From assembly GCA_046052145.1 (NCBI GenBank), contig JBJOMW010000008.1, positions 96,928 to 160,927 of the forward strand: a stretch of DNA of 64,000 nt, in the 5' to 3' direction. The DNA is from Falsiroseomonas sp046052145. GTDB lineage: Bacteria > Pseudomonadota > Alphaproteobacteria > Acetobacterales > Acetobacteraceae. This document shows positions 31,912 through 41,091 of this stretch, piece by piece (the first letter of the stretch is position 1; every line of letters begins with the position of its first letter). A program made the position numbers and the translations under genes. Below the pieces are notes generated by a model, which saw only the letters and a program-made list of their open reading frames with translations, was not told where the DNA came from and did no database searches.

Positions 31912-32664
31912 TCAGTAGGTCGCGCGCCCGCCCGAGACGTCGAACACCGCACCGGTCGAGAAGGAGCAGTCGGGGCTCGACAGCCAGCAGATCAGGGCCG
32001 CGATCTCCTCCACCTCGACAAAGCGGCCCATCGGGATCTTCGACAGCATGAAGGCGATATGGGCCTCGGTCATCTGCGCGAAGATGTCGGTCTTGGCCGC
32101 GGCTGGCGTGACGCAATTCACCAGCACGCCCTTCTGGGCCACTTCCTTGGCCAGCGACTTGGTGTAGCCGATCAGGCCCGCCTTGGAGGCGCTGTAATGC
32201 GCCGCATTCGGGTTGCCTTCCTTGCCCGCGACGGACGCCACGTTGACCACGCGCCCCCAGCCATTGGCGATCAGATGCGGCATCAGCGCGGAGGCAACGA
32301 TGAAGGGCGCGTTGAGGTTCACCTCCATCACGCGCCGCCACTGCGCCACCGGGATCTCCCAGCTCGGCGCATTGCCGCCGGTGATGCCGGCATTGTTGAC
32401 CAGGATGTCCACCTTGCCATGCGCAGCGAGCGTCTTGGCCGTGGCCTCCGCCACCGCCAATTCGTCCGAAAGGTCGAGCACCTGCGCGCTGACACTGCCA
32501 TCGGCGGCCAGCGCCGCGCGGCTTTCCTCGGCCTTGGCCGGGTCCATGTCCCAGATCGAGACGGCCGCACCGGAGGCGACCATGCGCCGCGCCACCGCCA
32601 GCCCGATGCCGCGCGCACCGCCGGTGACGACGGCAACGCGGCCTGCGAGGTCGAGCTTGTTCAT
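31912..32664 (-). CDS. Short-chain dehydrogenase/reductase (FabG-like)
   Basis: 250-residue classical SDR. The cofactor motif is TGGARGIGLAV, NNAGITGG follows, and the catalytic Ser, Tyr and Lys are in NVASVAG and HYSASKAGL. Asp in the IWDMDPAK region after the second strand suggests NAD preference. The C terminus GAVFDVSGGRATY is typical of sugar or hydroxyacid dehydrogenases of the FabG clade. It overlaps the next SDR by one base (TGATG). Specific substrate unknown. Confidence 0.9.
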   Translation of the reverse strand: MNKLDLAGRVAVVTGGARGIGLAVARRMVASGAAVSIWDMDPAKAEESRAALAADGSVSAQVLDLSDELAVAEATAKTLAAHGKVDILVNNAGITGGNAPSWEIPVAQWRRVMEVNLNAPFIVASALMPHLIANGWGRVVNVASVAGKEGNPNAAHYSASKAGLIGYTKSLAKEVAQKGVLVNCVTPAAAKTDIFAQMTEAHIAFMLSKIPMGRFVEVEEIAALICWLSSPDCSFSTGAVFDVSGGRATY

Positions 32665-33410
32665 CAGCCTCTCCCCACGAAGGGCATCTTGGTGGCCATG
32701 ATCGTCATGGTCAGTACATTGGTCTCAAGCGGCCAGGCGGCCATCTGCGCCACCGCCGTGCCGACATGGGCGACATCCATCCGCGGCTCCGCCTTGATGG
32801 TCCAGTCGGCCTGCGGCACGCCCTTGGCCATGCGGGCCGTCATCGGCGTCTCGGCATTGCCGATGTCGATCTGCCCGACGGCGATATCGAAGCGGCGGCC
32901 ATCCAGATTCATGGACTTGGTGAGCCCCGTAACCGCGTGCTTCGTCGCAGTGTAGGGCGCGCTGCCGGGCCGCGGCGCATGCGCGCTGATCGAGCCATTG
33001 TTGATGATCCGACCGCCCTGGGGGGACTGGTCCTTCATCATGCGGAAGGCGGCGTGGCCACAGAGGAACATCCCGTTCAGGTTCACCGACACCACCTGCA
33101 TCCATTGCGCGGCGGTCAGCTCCTCGAACGGGGTGCCGGGGACATTGGTTCCGGCGTTGTTGAACAGCAGGTCGAGACGGCCGAAGGCGGCCTTCAGCGC
33201 CGCGAAGGCGGCCTCCACCTGGGCCGGGTCGCTGACATCGGTGGGCAGCACCAGGGTGCGGGCGCCGCCGCACATCCCCACCGTCTCCTCCAGCGCGTCC
33301 TTGCGCCGGCCGAGCAGGGCGACGGCCCAGCCATCCGCCGCCAGCGCGATGGCGGCTGCCCGGCCCACACCCGATCCTGCACCCGTGACCAGCGCGAATT
33401 TCTGCGCCAT
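32664..33410 (-). CDS. Short-chain dehydrogenase/reductase
   Basis: 248-residue classical SDR with TGAGSGVGRAAAIAL at the cofactor site, NNAGTNVPG, Ser in NNGSISAHAP and the YTATK catalytic pair. LLGRRKDAL at the end of the second strand suggests NADP preference, unlike its neighbour. It is the first gene of an SDR, SDR, cytochrome c, glucokinase run. The C-terminal part (NVLTMTIMATKMPFVGRG) is typical of a group of uncharacterised proteobacterial SDRs. Confidence 0.9.
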   Translation of the reverse strand: MAQKFALVTGAGSGVGRAAAIALAADGWAVALLGRRKDALEETVGMCGGARTLVLPTDVSDPAQVEAAFAALKAAFGRLDLLFNNAGTNVPGTPFEELTAAQWMQVVSVNLNGMFLCGHAAFRMMKDQSPQGGRIINNGSISAHAPRPGSAPYTATKHAVTGLTKSMNLDGRRFDIAVGQIDIGNAETPMTARMAKGVPQADWTIKAEPRMDVAHVGTAVAQMAAWPLETNVLTMTIMATKMPFVGRG

Positions 33411-33585
33411 GGACGTTCCCCCTCAAGAGAGCTGCTGTTGATGGCCGCAGGGTGCCGCCAGGGCGGGGGGCTGTCCAGGCGGCCCGGGCGGGCCACGCCA
33501 TCAGGAGAGCGTCACGCCGTTGCCCTTGCGGCGCGGGCCGTTCCGATGGGATAGCGGATGCGCGATCCTCCTCCCCCGGGGCCCG

Positions 33586-36500
33586 ATGAGCATCCACGCC
33601 GCGCTGACCCACCGCACGCGCTACAGCTATGACCGGCTGGTGGGCCTCTCGCCCCAGCTGATCCGGCTGCGCCCCGCGCCGCACAGCCGCACGCCCATCC
33701 TGTCCTACGCGCTCGATATCTCGCCGAAGCCGCATTTCCTGAACTGGGTGCAGGACCCGCAGGGCAATTTTTGCGCCCGCGTGGTCTTCCCCGAGCGGGT
33801 GCGCCATTTCGAGGTGACCGTGGACCTCGTCGCCGATATGGCGACCATCAACCCCTTCGATTTTTTCGTAGAGCCGGAGGCCGAGCGCTTTCCCTTCGCC
33901 TATGACCCGGTGCTGGCCGAGGAACTCGCCCCCTTCCGCCGCGCCGCGCCCCCCGGCCCGCTGCTGGCGCGCTACCTGGAAGCCATCCCGCGCGAGGCGC
34001 CGAACACCGTCTCCTTCCTGGTCGAGCTCAACCAGAGGCTGGCCGCCGAGATCGGCTACATCGTTCGGATGGAGCCCGGCGTCTGGACGCCGGAGGAGGT
34101 GCTCGGGCACCGCAAGGGCTCCTGCCGCGACTCGGGCTGGCTGCTGGTGAACATCCTGCGCCACCTCGGCTTCGCCGCGCGCTTCGTCTCGGGCTACCTG
34201 ATCCAGCTGGTCCCTGACGTGAAGCCGGTGGACGGCCCCGCGGGCCCGGCCGCCGACTTCACCGACCTGCACGCCTGGTGCGAGGCCTATGTGCCGGGCG
34301 CGGGATGGATCGGGCTCGACCCCACCTCCGGCCTCCTGGCCGGCGAGGGGCATATTCCGTTGGCTGCGACGCCTGAGCCCGCCTCGGCCGCGCCGATCAC
34401 GGGCGCGACGGATGAATGCGAGACCGAATTCGGCTTCCACATGGAAGTCCGGCGCGTGGCGGAGACACCGCGCGTCACCAAGCCCTACACCGACGCGCAA
34501 TGGGGCGCGGTGCAGGCGATGGGCGCGGCGGTGGATTCGCGGCTGGCGGCCGGCGACATCCGCCTGACGGTCGGTGGCGAGCCCACCTTCGTCGCTGAGA
34601 CCGACCGCGACGCGCCGGAGTGGAACACCGACGCGCTCGGCCCCACCAAGCGGCGCTATGCGGGGCGGCTGCTGCGGCGTCTGCAACCGCTCTGGGCGCC
34701 GGGCGCGGCGCTGACCTATGCGCAGGGCAAGTGGTATCCGGGCGAACAACTGCCGCGCTGGGCGCTGCATTGCCATTGGCGCGCGGATGGGGAGCCGGTC
34801 TGGACCGATCCCGCGCTGCTGGCCTCCGACGACGACACGGACAATGCGACCGCCAAGGATGCCGCGAAGTTCGCGACCGTGCTCGCCGGCAAGCTCGGCG
34901 TGGAGCCGCAGCTGCGCATCCCCGCGCAGGAGGACATCCACTACTACCTGTGGCGCGAAGGCCGGCTGCCCGCGAATGTGCTCGCCGAGGATGCGCGCCT
35001 GAAGGATGCGATGGAACGCGCGCGGCTGCGGCGCATCTTCGGCCAGGGGCTGGCGACGGAGGTCGGCTCCATCCTGCCGCTGCGGCGTGTCGGCACCGGC
35101 GCCGGCCGCCTATGGGAAAGCGGCAAATGGGCCTTCCGCGACGGTGCGCTGTTCCTGCTGCCCGGCGACAGCCCGATGGGCTTCCGGCTGCCGCTCGACA
35201 GCCTGCCCTGGGCCTCGGAGAAGGCGATCGAGGTCGAGCCGGAGCGCGATCCCTTCGCGCAGCGCGAAAAGCTGCGCCCGCGCGGCGCGCATCCCGAAGG
35301 CCGCGCGCGGATCACCGAGATGCCGGTGCCGGAACCGGGGCGCGAGGAGCCGGGCGTGGTGCGCACCGCGCTCTGTGTCGAGCCGCGCAACGGCCTGATC
35401 CATGTCTTCCTGCCGCCGCTGGCGCTGGCTGAGGATTGGCTCGACCTGATCGCGGCGATCGAGGCGACGGCGAAAGACACCGGGCGCAAGGTGTTCCTGG
35501 AAGGCTACCTCGCGCCATCGGACCCCCGCCTGCTGCAGTTCTCCGTGACACCCGACCCCGGCGTGATCGAGGTGAACGTCCACCCGGCGACGAATTGGAA
35601 CGAGCTCTCGGACCGCACCACGACGCTCTATGAGGAAGCGCGGCAGGTCGGGCTGGCGGCGGAGAAATTCGCGCTCGACGGAAAGCATGTCGGCACGGGT
35701 GGCGGCAACCACATGGTGATGGGCGCGGCCGAGCCCGCCGACAGCCCCTTCCTCCGGCGGCCCGACCTACTGAAGTCGCTGGTCGGTTTCTGGCACAACC
35801 ACCCATCGCTGTCCTATCTGTTCAGTGGCCAGTTCATCGGCCCGACCAGCCAGCATCCGCGCGTGGATGAGGCACGGACGGATGCGGTCTATGAGCTGGA
35901 AACCGCCTTCGCCCAGGTGCCGACGCCGGGCTCGGATATCCCGCCCTGGCTGGTGGACCGCATCTTCCGCAACGTGCTGGTGGATATGACGGGCAACACC
36001 CACCGCACGGAATTCTGCATCGACAAGATGTACGATCCCTCGGGCCCCTCCGGCCGGCGCGGCCTGGTGGAGGTGCGCGGCTTCGAGATGCCGCCGCATG
36101 CGCGCATGTCGCTCGTGCAGCAATTGCTGCTGCGCGCGCTGGTCGCCGGCTTCTGGGAGCGGCCCTATGAGCGCCGGCTGATCCATTGGGGCACGCGGCT
36201 CGCCGACGATTTCATGCTGCCGCATTACGTCGAGGCCGATTTCCGCGACGTGCTGGAGGAGCTGCGGGGCTTCGGCTTCGCCTTCGACCCCGCCTGGTTC
36301 GCGCCGCATGTGGAGTTCCGCTTCCCGCGGATCGGCGGCATCGTGGTGCGCGACATGCAGCTGGAACTGCGCGCCGCGCTCGAGCCCTGGCATGTGCTGG
36401 GCGAGGAGATCGGCGCGGGCGGCACGACGCGCTATGTGGACAGCAGCGTGGAGCGCGTGCAGGCCAAGGTCACGGGCTGGATCCCGGAACGCTTCACCCT

Positions 36501-36888
36501 GGCCTGCAACGGTGCCGCGGTGCCGCTGCAGCCCACAGGCACGGCGGGCGAATTCGTCGCCGGCGTGCGCTTCAAGGCGTGGGACCCGGTCTCCGCGCTG
36601 CATCCGACGATCCGCGCGCAATCGCCGCTGACCTTCGACATCTGGGACAGCTGGACCGGCCGGAGCCTCGGCGGCGCGACGCATCACGTCGCCCATCCGG
36701 GCGGGCGCAACTACCAGACCTTCCCGGTCAATGCGAACGAGGCCGAGGCGCGCCGCATGGCCCGCTTCTTCGCCTTCGGCCACACGCCGGGCGCGATGGC
36801 CGAACCGCGCGCCCTGCCCTCCCGCCAGCATCCGCGCACGCTGGATCTGCGTCGCGCCGCGGTGGCGGGCGCCGGGCGGTTCGCCTGA
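33586..36888 (+). CDS. Transglutaminase-like / DUF2126 putative amidoligase fusion
   Basis: 1100-residue two-part protein. Residues 1-270 are a bacterial transglutaminase-like cysteine peptidase domain with the triad Cys180 (GSCRDSGW), His229 (DLHAWCEAY) and Asp245 (GLDPTSG). The remainder from about residue 320 is DUF2126, listed in Pfam as a putative amidoligase; characteristic stretches are LTVGGEPTFV, KWYPGEQLPRWAL, NVHPATNWNEL, GTGGGNHMVMG and RTEFCIDKMY. It would both cut and form amide bonds. ATG 33586 is chosen as it begins the conserved region. First gene of a conserved three-gene set with the ATP-grasp/alpha-E fusion and a second transglutaminase. Cytoplasmic; no signal peptide. Confidence 0.9.
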   Translation: MSIHAALTHRTRYSYDRLVGLSPQLIRLRPAPHSRTPILSYALDISPKPHFLNWVQDPQGNFCARVVFPERVRHFEVTVDLVADMATINPFDFFVEPEAERFPFAYDPVLAEELAPFRRAAPPGPLLARYLEAIPREAPNTVSFLVELNQRLAAEIGYIVRMEPGVWTPEEVLGHRKGSCRDSGWLLVNILRHLGFAARFVSGYLIQLVPDVKPVDGPAGPAADFTDLHAWCEAYVPGAGWIGLDPTSGLLAGEGHIPLAATPEPASAAPITGATDECETEFGFHMEVRRVAETPRVTKPYTDAQWGAVQAMGAAVDSRLAAGDIRLTVGGEPTFVAETDRDAPEWNTDALGPTKRRYAGRLLRRLQPLWAPGAALTYAQGKWYPGEQLPRWALHCHWRADGEPVWTDPALLASDDDTDNATAKDAAKFATVLAGKLGVEPQLRIPAQEDIHYYLWREGRLPANVLAEDARLKDAMERARLRRIFGQGLATEVGSILPLRRVGTGAGRLWESGKWAFRDGALFLLPGDSPMGFRLPLDSLPWASEKAIEVEPERDPFAQREKLRPRGAHPEGRARITEMPVPEPGREEPGVVRTALCVEPRNGLIHVFLPPLALAEDWLDLIAAIEATAKDTGRKVFLEGYLAPSDPRLLQFSVTPDPGVIEVNVHPATNWNELSDRTTTLYEEARQVGLAAEKFALDGKHVGTGGGNHMVMGAAEPADSPFLRRPDLLKSLVGFWHNHPSLSYLFSGQFIGPTSQHPRVDEARTDAVYELETAFAQVPTPGSDIPPWLVDRIFRNVLVDMTGNTHRTEFCIDKMYDPSGPSGRRGLVEVRGFEMPPHARMSLVQQLLLRALVAGFWERPYERRLIHWGTRLADDFMLPHYVEADFRDVLEELRGFGFAFDPAWFAPHVEFRFPRIGGIVVRDMQLELRAALEPWHVLGEEIGAGGTTRYVDSSVERVQAKVTGWIPERFTLACNGAAVPLQPTGTAGEFVAGVRFKAWDPVSALHPTIRAQSPLTFDIWDSWTGRSLGGATHHVAHPGGRNYQTFPVNANEAEARRMARFFAFGHTPGAMAEPRALPSRQHPRTLDLRRAAVAGAGRFA

Positions 36889-36893
36889 ACGAC

Positions 36894-39383
36894 GTGGCGG
36901 CGCCAGCGGCGGAAGCCCCGCACCAACTCGACGAGATGGTGGACGGCCAGGGCCGCGTTCGCCCGGCCTGGCGCACGCTCCTCGGCGCTTTCTCCGACCT
37001 CGGCTATGCGCAGCTGGCCGAACGCGCCCGGCGCCTCGACCGCGCCTTTGAGGAAGAAGGCGTGGCAACCGTGCTGGAAGGCTCGGCTGCCGGCCAGGCC
37101 GCGCGCGCCCAGCGCCCCTGGCGCTGCGACCCCGTCCCGCTGATCGTCACCGCCGGCGATTTCGCGGCCCTCGAAGCGGGGCTTGCGCAGCGCGCGCGGC
37201 TGCTCGCCGCGCTGCTCGACGATCTCTATGGCCCACAGGACTTGCTGCACGCGGGCGTCGTGCCGGCACAGCTGGTGCTGGCCAACCCGCATCTGCTGCG
37301 GCCCTGCAGCGCGCCATCGCGCAAGCCGATCCCGCGCCTGACCTTCTACGGCGCCGATCTGCTGCGCGGCCCGGACGGGCAGTGGCGCGTGCTGGCCGAT
37401 CGCTGCGGCGGGGCGAATGGCGTCGGCTTCGCCGCGGAGAACCGCGCCCTGCTCGGCCGCGTCCTGCCGGAGGCGTTCCGCGCCGCCCAGGTCCGCCCAC
37501 TGCGCCCCTTCTTCGATGCCTGGCTGGCCGCGCTGCAGGCCATGGCGCCGGAGGGCGTGGACAATCCGCGCATCGCGCTGCTGACACCCGGCGCGCGCGC
37601 CGAAACCTGGCTCGAGCACCTGTTCCTGTCGCGCGAACTCGGGCTGGAACTCGTCGAGCCGGGCGACCTGACCGTGCGCGGCGGCGAAGTGTTCCTCAAA
37701 ACACTGCGCGGCCTGCGCCGCCTGGACGTGATCCTGCGCCGCATCAAGGGCGAGGCCTGCGACCCGCTGGAATTCGACCAGCATGGCGCGGGCGTCCCCG
37801 GCCTGATGGGCGCCTTGCGCGACGGCGCGGTGCGGCTGGTCAACTCGCCCGGATCGATGGCCGCCGAGGCGCCGGGGCTCGCGCCCTTCCTGCCCGCCGC
37901 CGCACGCCACCTGCTGGCCGAAGATCTGCTGCTGCCGCAGGTCGAGACGCTATGGCTCGGCGATGCCGCATCGCGCGACGCTGTGCGGGCCGCGCCCGAA
38001 GCCTGGCGGCTGCGCAGCGCCTTCGACCCGGGCGCGCCGGTGCCACTCGGCCCGCTCGAAGCCTTTGCGGGCCCCGCCAAGGCCGCGCCCTGGCGCTTCG
38101 CGGCGACACGCCCCGTGCCGCCCTCGGCCGCGCCGTGCCTCGTCGGCGAGCGACTAGCGCCCGCCCCGGTCGTGCTGCGCATGTTCCTCATCCGCGACGC
38201 GGAGGGGCGCTGGCGCGCCATGCCGGGCGGCCTTGCGCATGTGCTGGGCGAGACGGCGGAAGCGGGCATCGCCGCCCCACCAACCCGCCGCGGCGCAGCC
38301 AAGGATGTCTGGGTGCTGGCCGAGGACAGCACGGATATCGTCGGCCCCGCGGCGCCGCGCGCGGCGAGGCTCGCCATCCGCCGCTCCTCCGGCGAATTGC
38401 CGAGCCGCGTGGCGGATGAGCTGTTCTGGCTCGGCCGCTACATCGAAAGGCTGGAATCCGCCGCCCGCCTCACCCGCGCGCTGCTGATGCGCCTGCTGCG
38501 CGGCGCCGCCCTGCCGCGCGAGGTGGCGGAGATGCGGGCACTCGCGCGCTGCCTCGCCGCCGCCGGCCTGCTCGATGCGCAGGTCGCCGCAAGCCCGCCC
38601 GATGGCGTGCTGCTGCCGCGCGCCATCGCCGCCGCCGCGGCACCGGGCGGGGCACTTCTTGCGCTGGTGGAAGCGGTGGAACGGCCGCAGGCCGCGGTGC
38701 GCGATCGGCTCACGCACGACATGTGGGCGGCACTCGCGCAGCTCAGCCAGGATAGCCGGGGGCGGCTCGCGGCCGCCGCGGGCGGGCTCGATGCGCTTGC
38801 CGACGCCGCGACCGCGATCATCCGCGGCTGCACCAACCTCTCCGGCCTCGCCGCCGAGAATATGGTCCGCGGCGGCGCCTGGATGTTCCTCGACCTCGGC
38901 CGACGAATCGAGCGCGCGCAGGTCACCGCGCGCAATGTCGGCAAGGCACTGGCAGAGCCACCCGCGCGCATCGAGGCGGGGCTCCGCCTCGCGCTCGAAC
39001 TCTGCGATTCCACCCTCACCTACCGCGCGCGCTACCTCGCCGCCGTGCAGCCCGCGCCGGTGCTCGACCTCGTGCTGGCCGATCCCTCCAACCCGCGCGC
39101 GCTCGGCTTCCAGCTGGCCGCGGTGGCCGAGCGGCTGGCCGAGATCGGCGAGGATGGCGACAGCCTCGCCGCCACCGCCGCCCTGCTCGCCGCGCGGCCG
39201 CAGGCGCTGGTGGAGGAGGTGCTGGTCTCGCCGGACCGCGACGCCGCGGCGGCCGGACTGCCGGATGCGCTCTTCGCGCTGGAGGAGGAGATCGGCGCGC
39301 TGTCGGATGGCGTGGCGCGGCGCTATGTCAGCCATGTGCGTGCGCGCGTGTTGGGCGAGGACGAGGGCGAATTGGTCGAATGA
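36894..39383 (+). CDS. Circularly permuted ATP-grasp / alpha-E domain fusion
   Basis: 829 residues. About residues 1-480 form a circularly permuted ATP-grasp domain; landmarks are LTFYGADLLRGPDGQWRVLADR, ILLRRIKGEACDPLEFD-like text and a late LPAAARHLLAEDLLLPQVETLWLG. About residues 495-829 are the helical alpha-E (DUF403) domain, starting GELPSRVADELFWLGRYIERLE and containing LAAENMVRGGAWMFLDLGRRIERA. Start is GTG 36894, five bases after the preceding stop. ATP-grasp proteins join a carboxylate to an amine; here the product is probably a small peptide or a modified protein. In many genomes these two domains are separate genes. Confidence 0.9.
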   Translation: MAAPAAEAPHQLDEMVDGQGRVRPAWRTLLGAFSDLGYAQLAERARRLDRAFEEEGVATVLEGSAAGQAARAQRPWRCDPVPLIVTAGDFAALEAGLAQRARLLAALLDDLYGPQDLLHAGVVPAQLVLANPHLLRPCSAPSRKPIPRLTFYGADLLRGPDGQWRVLADRCGGANGVGFAAENRALLGRVLPEAFRAAQVRPLRPFFDAWLAALQAMAPEGVDNPRIALLTPGARAETWLEHLFLSRELGLELVEPGDLTVRGGEVFLKTLRGLRRLDVILRRIKGEACDPLEFDQHGAGVPGLMGALRDGAVRLVNSPGSMAAEAPGLAPFLPAAARHLLAEDLLLPQVETLWLGDAASRDAVRAAPEAWRLRSAFDPGAPVPLGPLEAFAGPAKAAPWRFAATRPVPPSAAPCLVGERLAPAPVVLRMFLIRDAEGRWRAMPGGLAHVLGETAEAGIAAPPTRRGAAKDVWVLAEDSTDIVGPAAPRAARLAIRRSSGELPSRVADELFWLGRYIERLESAARLTRALLMRLLRGAALPREVAEMRALARCLAAAGLLDAQVAASPPDGVLLPRAIAAAAAPGGALLALVEAVERPQAAVRDRLTHDMWAALAQLSQDSRGRLAAAAGGLDALADAATAIIRGCTNLSGLAAENMVRGGAWMFLDLGRRIERAQVTARNVGKALAEPPARIEAGLRLALELCDSTLTYRARYLAAVQPAPVLDLVLADPSNPRALGFQLAAVAERLAEIGEDGDSLAATAALLAARPQALVEEVLVSPDRDAAAAGLPDALFALEEEIGALSDGVARRYVSHVRARVLGEDEGELVE

Positions 39384-40249
39384 CGCGCTACGCGCTCCGC
39401 CATGCCACGCGCTACCGCTATGCCTATCGGGTGGATCTGGCGAACCACCTGCTGCACCTGACGCCGCGCGCTTTGCCCGGGCAGGTGGTGCACTCGGTCA
39501 GCCTCGATGTGACGCCGACGCCGGCCTATCGCACCGAGGGCACGGACCATTACGGCAATGGCGTCTCCTGGCTGTCCATCGAGGCCCCGCATGCGGCGCT
39601 GGAAGTGGTGCTGGACGCAGTGGTGGAAGTCGGCTTCGCCCCGCCCCCGCCCGCTGCGACCACCCCTCCCTGGGAGACAGTGCGCGACGCCGCCCTCAGG
39701 CCCGAGGGCGTCGCGGCCACCGAATTCGTGCTGCCGAGCGCGCTCGCCCCGGCCGATGCCGGTGCCGGCGCCTATGTCGCGCAGAGCTTCCCGCCCGGGC
39801 GGCCGGTGCTGGCCGGCCTGCTGGAAGTGACAGGCCGCATCAAGCGCGACTTCGCCTTCAAGCCCGGTGTCACCACGATCTCGACGCCGGTGAGCCAGGT
39901 GCTGTCGCTGCGCGGCGGTGTCTGCCAGGACTTCGCGCATCTGCTGATCGCGGGGCTGCGCGCCATCGGCCTACCGGCGCGCTACTGCTCGGGCTATGTG
40001 CGCACCCGCCCGCCGCCCGGCCAGCAGCGCCGCCAGGGCGCGGATCAGAGCCATGCCTGGGTCGGCGCCTGGCTCGGGCCGCAGTTGGGATGGGTGGATC
40101 TCGACCCCACCAACGACCTGGTGGTTGCAGACGAGCATGTGCTGCTGGGCTGGGGCCGCGACTATGCCGATATCAGCCCGGTGAAGGGCATCCTGCTGGG
40201 CGGCGGCAAGCAGGTGCTGGAGGTTTCGGTGGACCTGGTGGCGGCGTAG
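39380..40249 (+). CDS. Transglutaminase-like cysteine peptidase
   Basis: 289-residue protein with an N-terminal beta-rich transglutaminase N domain (YALRHATRYRYAYRVDLANH) and a core with Cys182 (GGVCQDFAHL), His225 (SHAWVGAW) and Asp242 (DLDPTND). It overlaps the ATP-grasp gene by ATGA. Members of this group are predicted proteases or amide hydrolases that could remove or edit the bond made by the neighbouring ligases. Last gene of the three-gene set; a convergent GST gene ends 16 bases away. Confidence 0.92.
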   Translation: MTRYALRHATRYRYAYRVDLANHLLHLTPRALPGQVVHSVSLDVTPTPAYRTEGTDHYGNGVSWLSIEAPHAALEVVLDAVVEVGFAPPPPAATTPPWETVRDAALRPEGVAATEFVLPSALAPADAGAGAYVAQSFPPGRPVLAGLLEVTGRIKRDFAFKPGVTTISTPVSQVLSLRGGVCQDFAHLLIAGLRAIGLPARYCSGYVRTRPPPGQQRRQGADQSHAWVGAWLGPQLGWVDLDPTNDLVVADEHVLLGWGRDYADISPVKGILLGGGKQVLEVSVDLVAA

Positions 40250-40264
40250 GACGGCGCCGCTGCA

Positions 40265-40951
40265 TCACGGCCAGGCTGCGCAGGCCTCCCAGCCGATTTC
40301 GCGCGCCTCGGCCTCGGCCGCTGCCACCCATTCGGCGACCAGCGGATGGGCCAGCACTGCCTCCGCATAGGCCTGCGCATCAGGGGCCAGCGTGACGGAA
40401 TAGGTGCGGAAGCGGCTGGCCATCGGCGCCCACATCGCATCCGCGAAACAGAAACGCGCCCCGAACAGATAGGGCCCATCCGCGCCCCAGGCCGCGCGCG
40501 TCTGCCGCCAACTGTCCTGCACGCGCGCCAATTGCTGCTCCACCCCCGGACGCCCCAGCAGCTTCACGTTCGACGGGATGCCGTTGGCGATCGGCCAGCG
40601 CTTGATGAGGTTCATCGGCAGCGCGGCGCGCAGCTCGGCGAAATGCGCATGCATCTCTGCCGCCGACATCCGGGCCGCCGTGCGCGCCTGGCGCTCCGCT
40701 GGCCAGATGTCGCTGCCCGGCGCCAGCTCCCACAGATATTCGGCGATCGCCATCGTGTCGGTGACCAGAAAGCCGTCATGCTCCAGCACCGGGATCAACC
40801 CGGTGGGAGACGCCTTGGCCAGCTTCGCCTTGCTGTCGGGACGCGAAAGGTAAAGCGTCTCCGCCCGGAAGGGCAGGCCCGAAAGCCTGCACGCCAACCA
40901 GCCGCGCATCGTCCAAGTCGAGGACCAACGGGCCCCGATCACCAATCGCAT
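40265..40951 (-). CDS. Glutathione S-transferase family protein
   Basis: About 228 residues with the two-domain GST layout. The N-terminal thioredoxin-like part contains IGARWSSTWTMRGWLACRL with a Ser near the expected catalytic position, followed by TGLIPVLEHDG and TDTMAIAEYL (glutathione-binding SNAIL-like motif). The C-terminal part is helical with FGARFCFADAMWAP. ATG 40951 is chosen; a TTG six bases earlier is possible. Substrate unknown. Confidence 0.87.
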   Translation of the reverse strand: MRLVIGARWSSTWTMRGWLACRLSGLPFRAETLYLSRPDSKAKLAKASPTGLIPVLEHDGFLVTDTMAIAEYLWELAPGSDIWPAERQARTAARMSAAEMHAHFAELRAALPMNLIKRWPIANGIPSNVKLLGRPGVEQQLARVQDSWRQTRAAWGADGPYLFGARFCFADAMWAPMASRFRTYSVTLAPDAQAYAEAVLAHPLVAEWVAAAEAEAREIGWEACAAWP

Positions 40952-41091
40952 TGTCAACGCGTCCGACCGCTCCCCAACGGCTTCTGCGAGCCTGCAGCAT
41001 GGTCACGCCCGGGCCGCGAGAGCAAGCCACAGGTTGACGCCCTTCCCGCCACGCCGGAGCATTGCCAGGCAGGATCGCGAAAGCAGGAACG

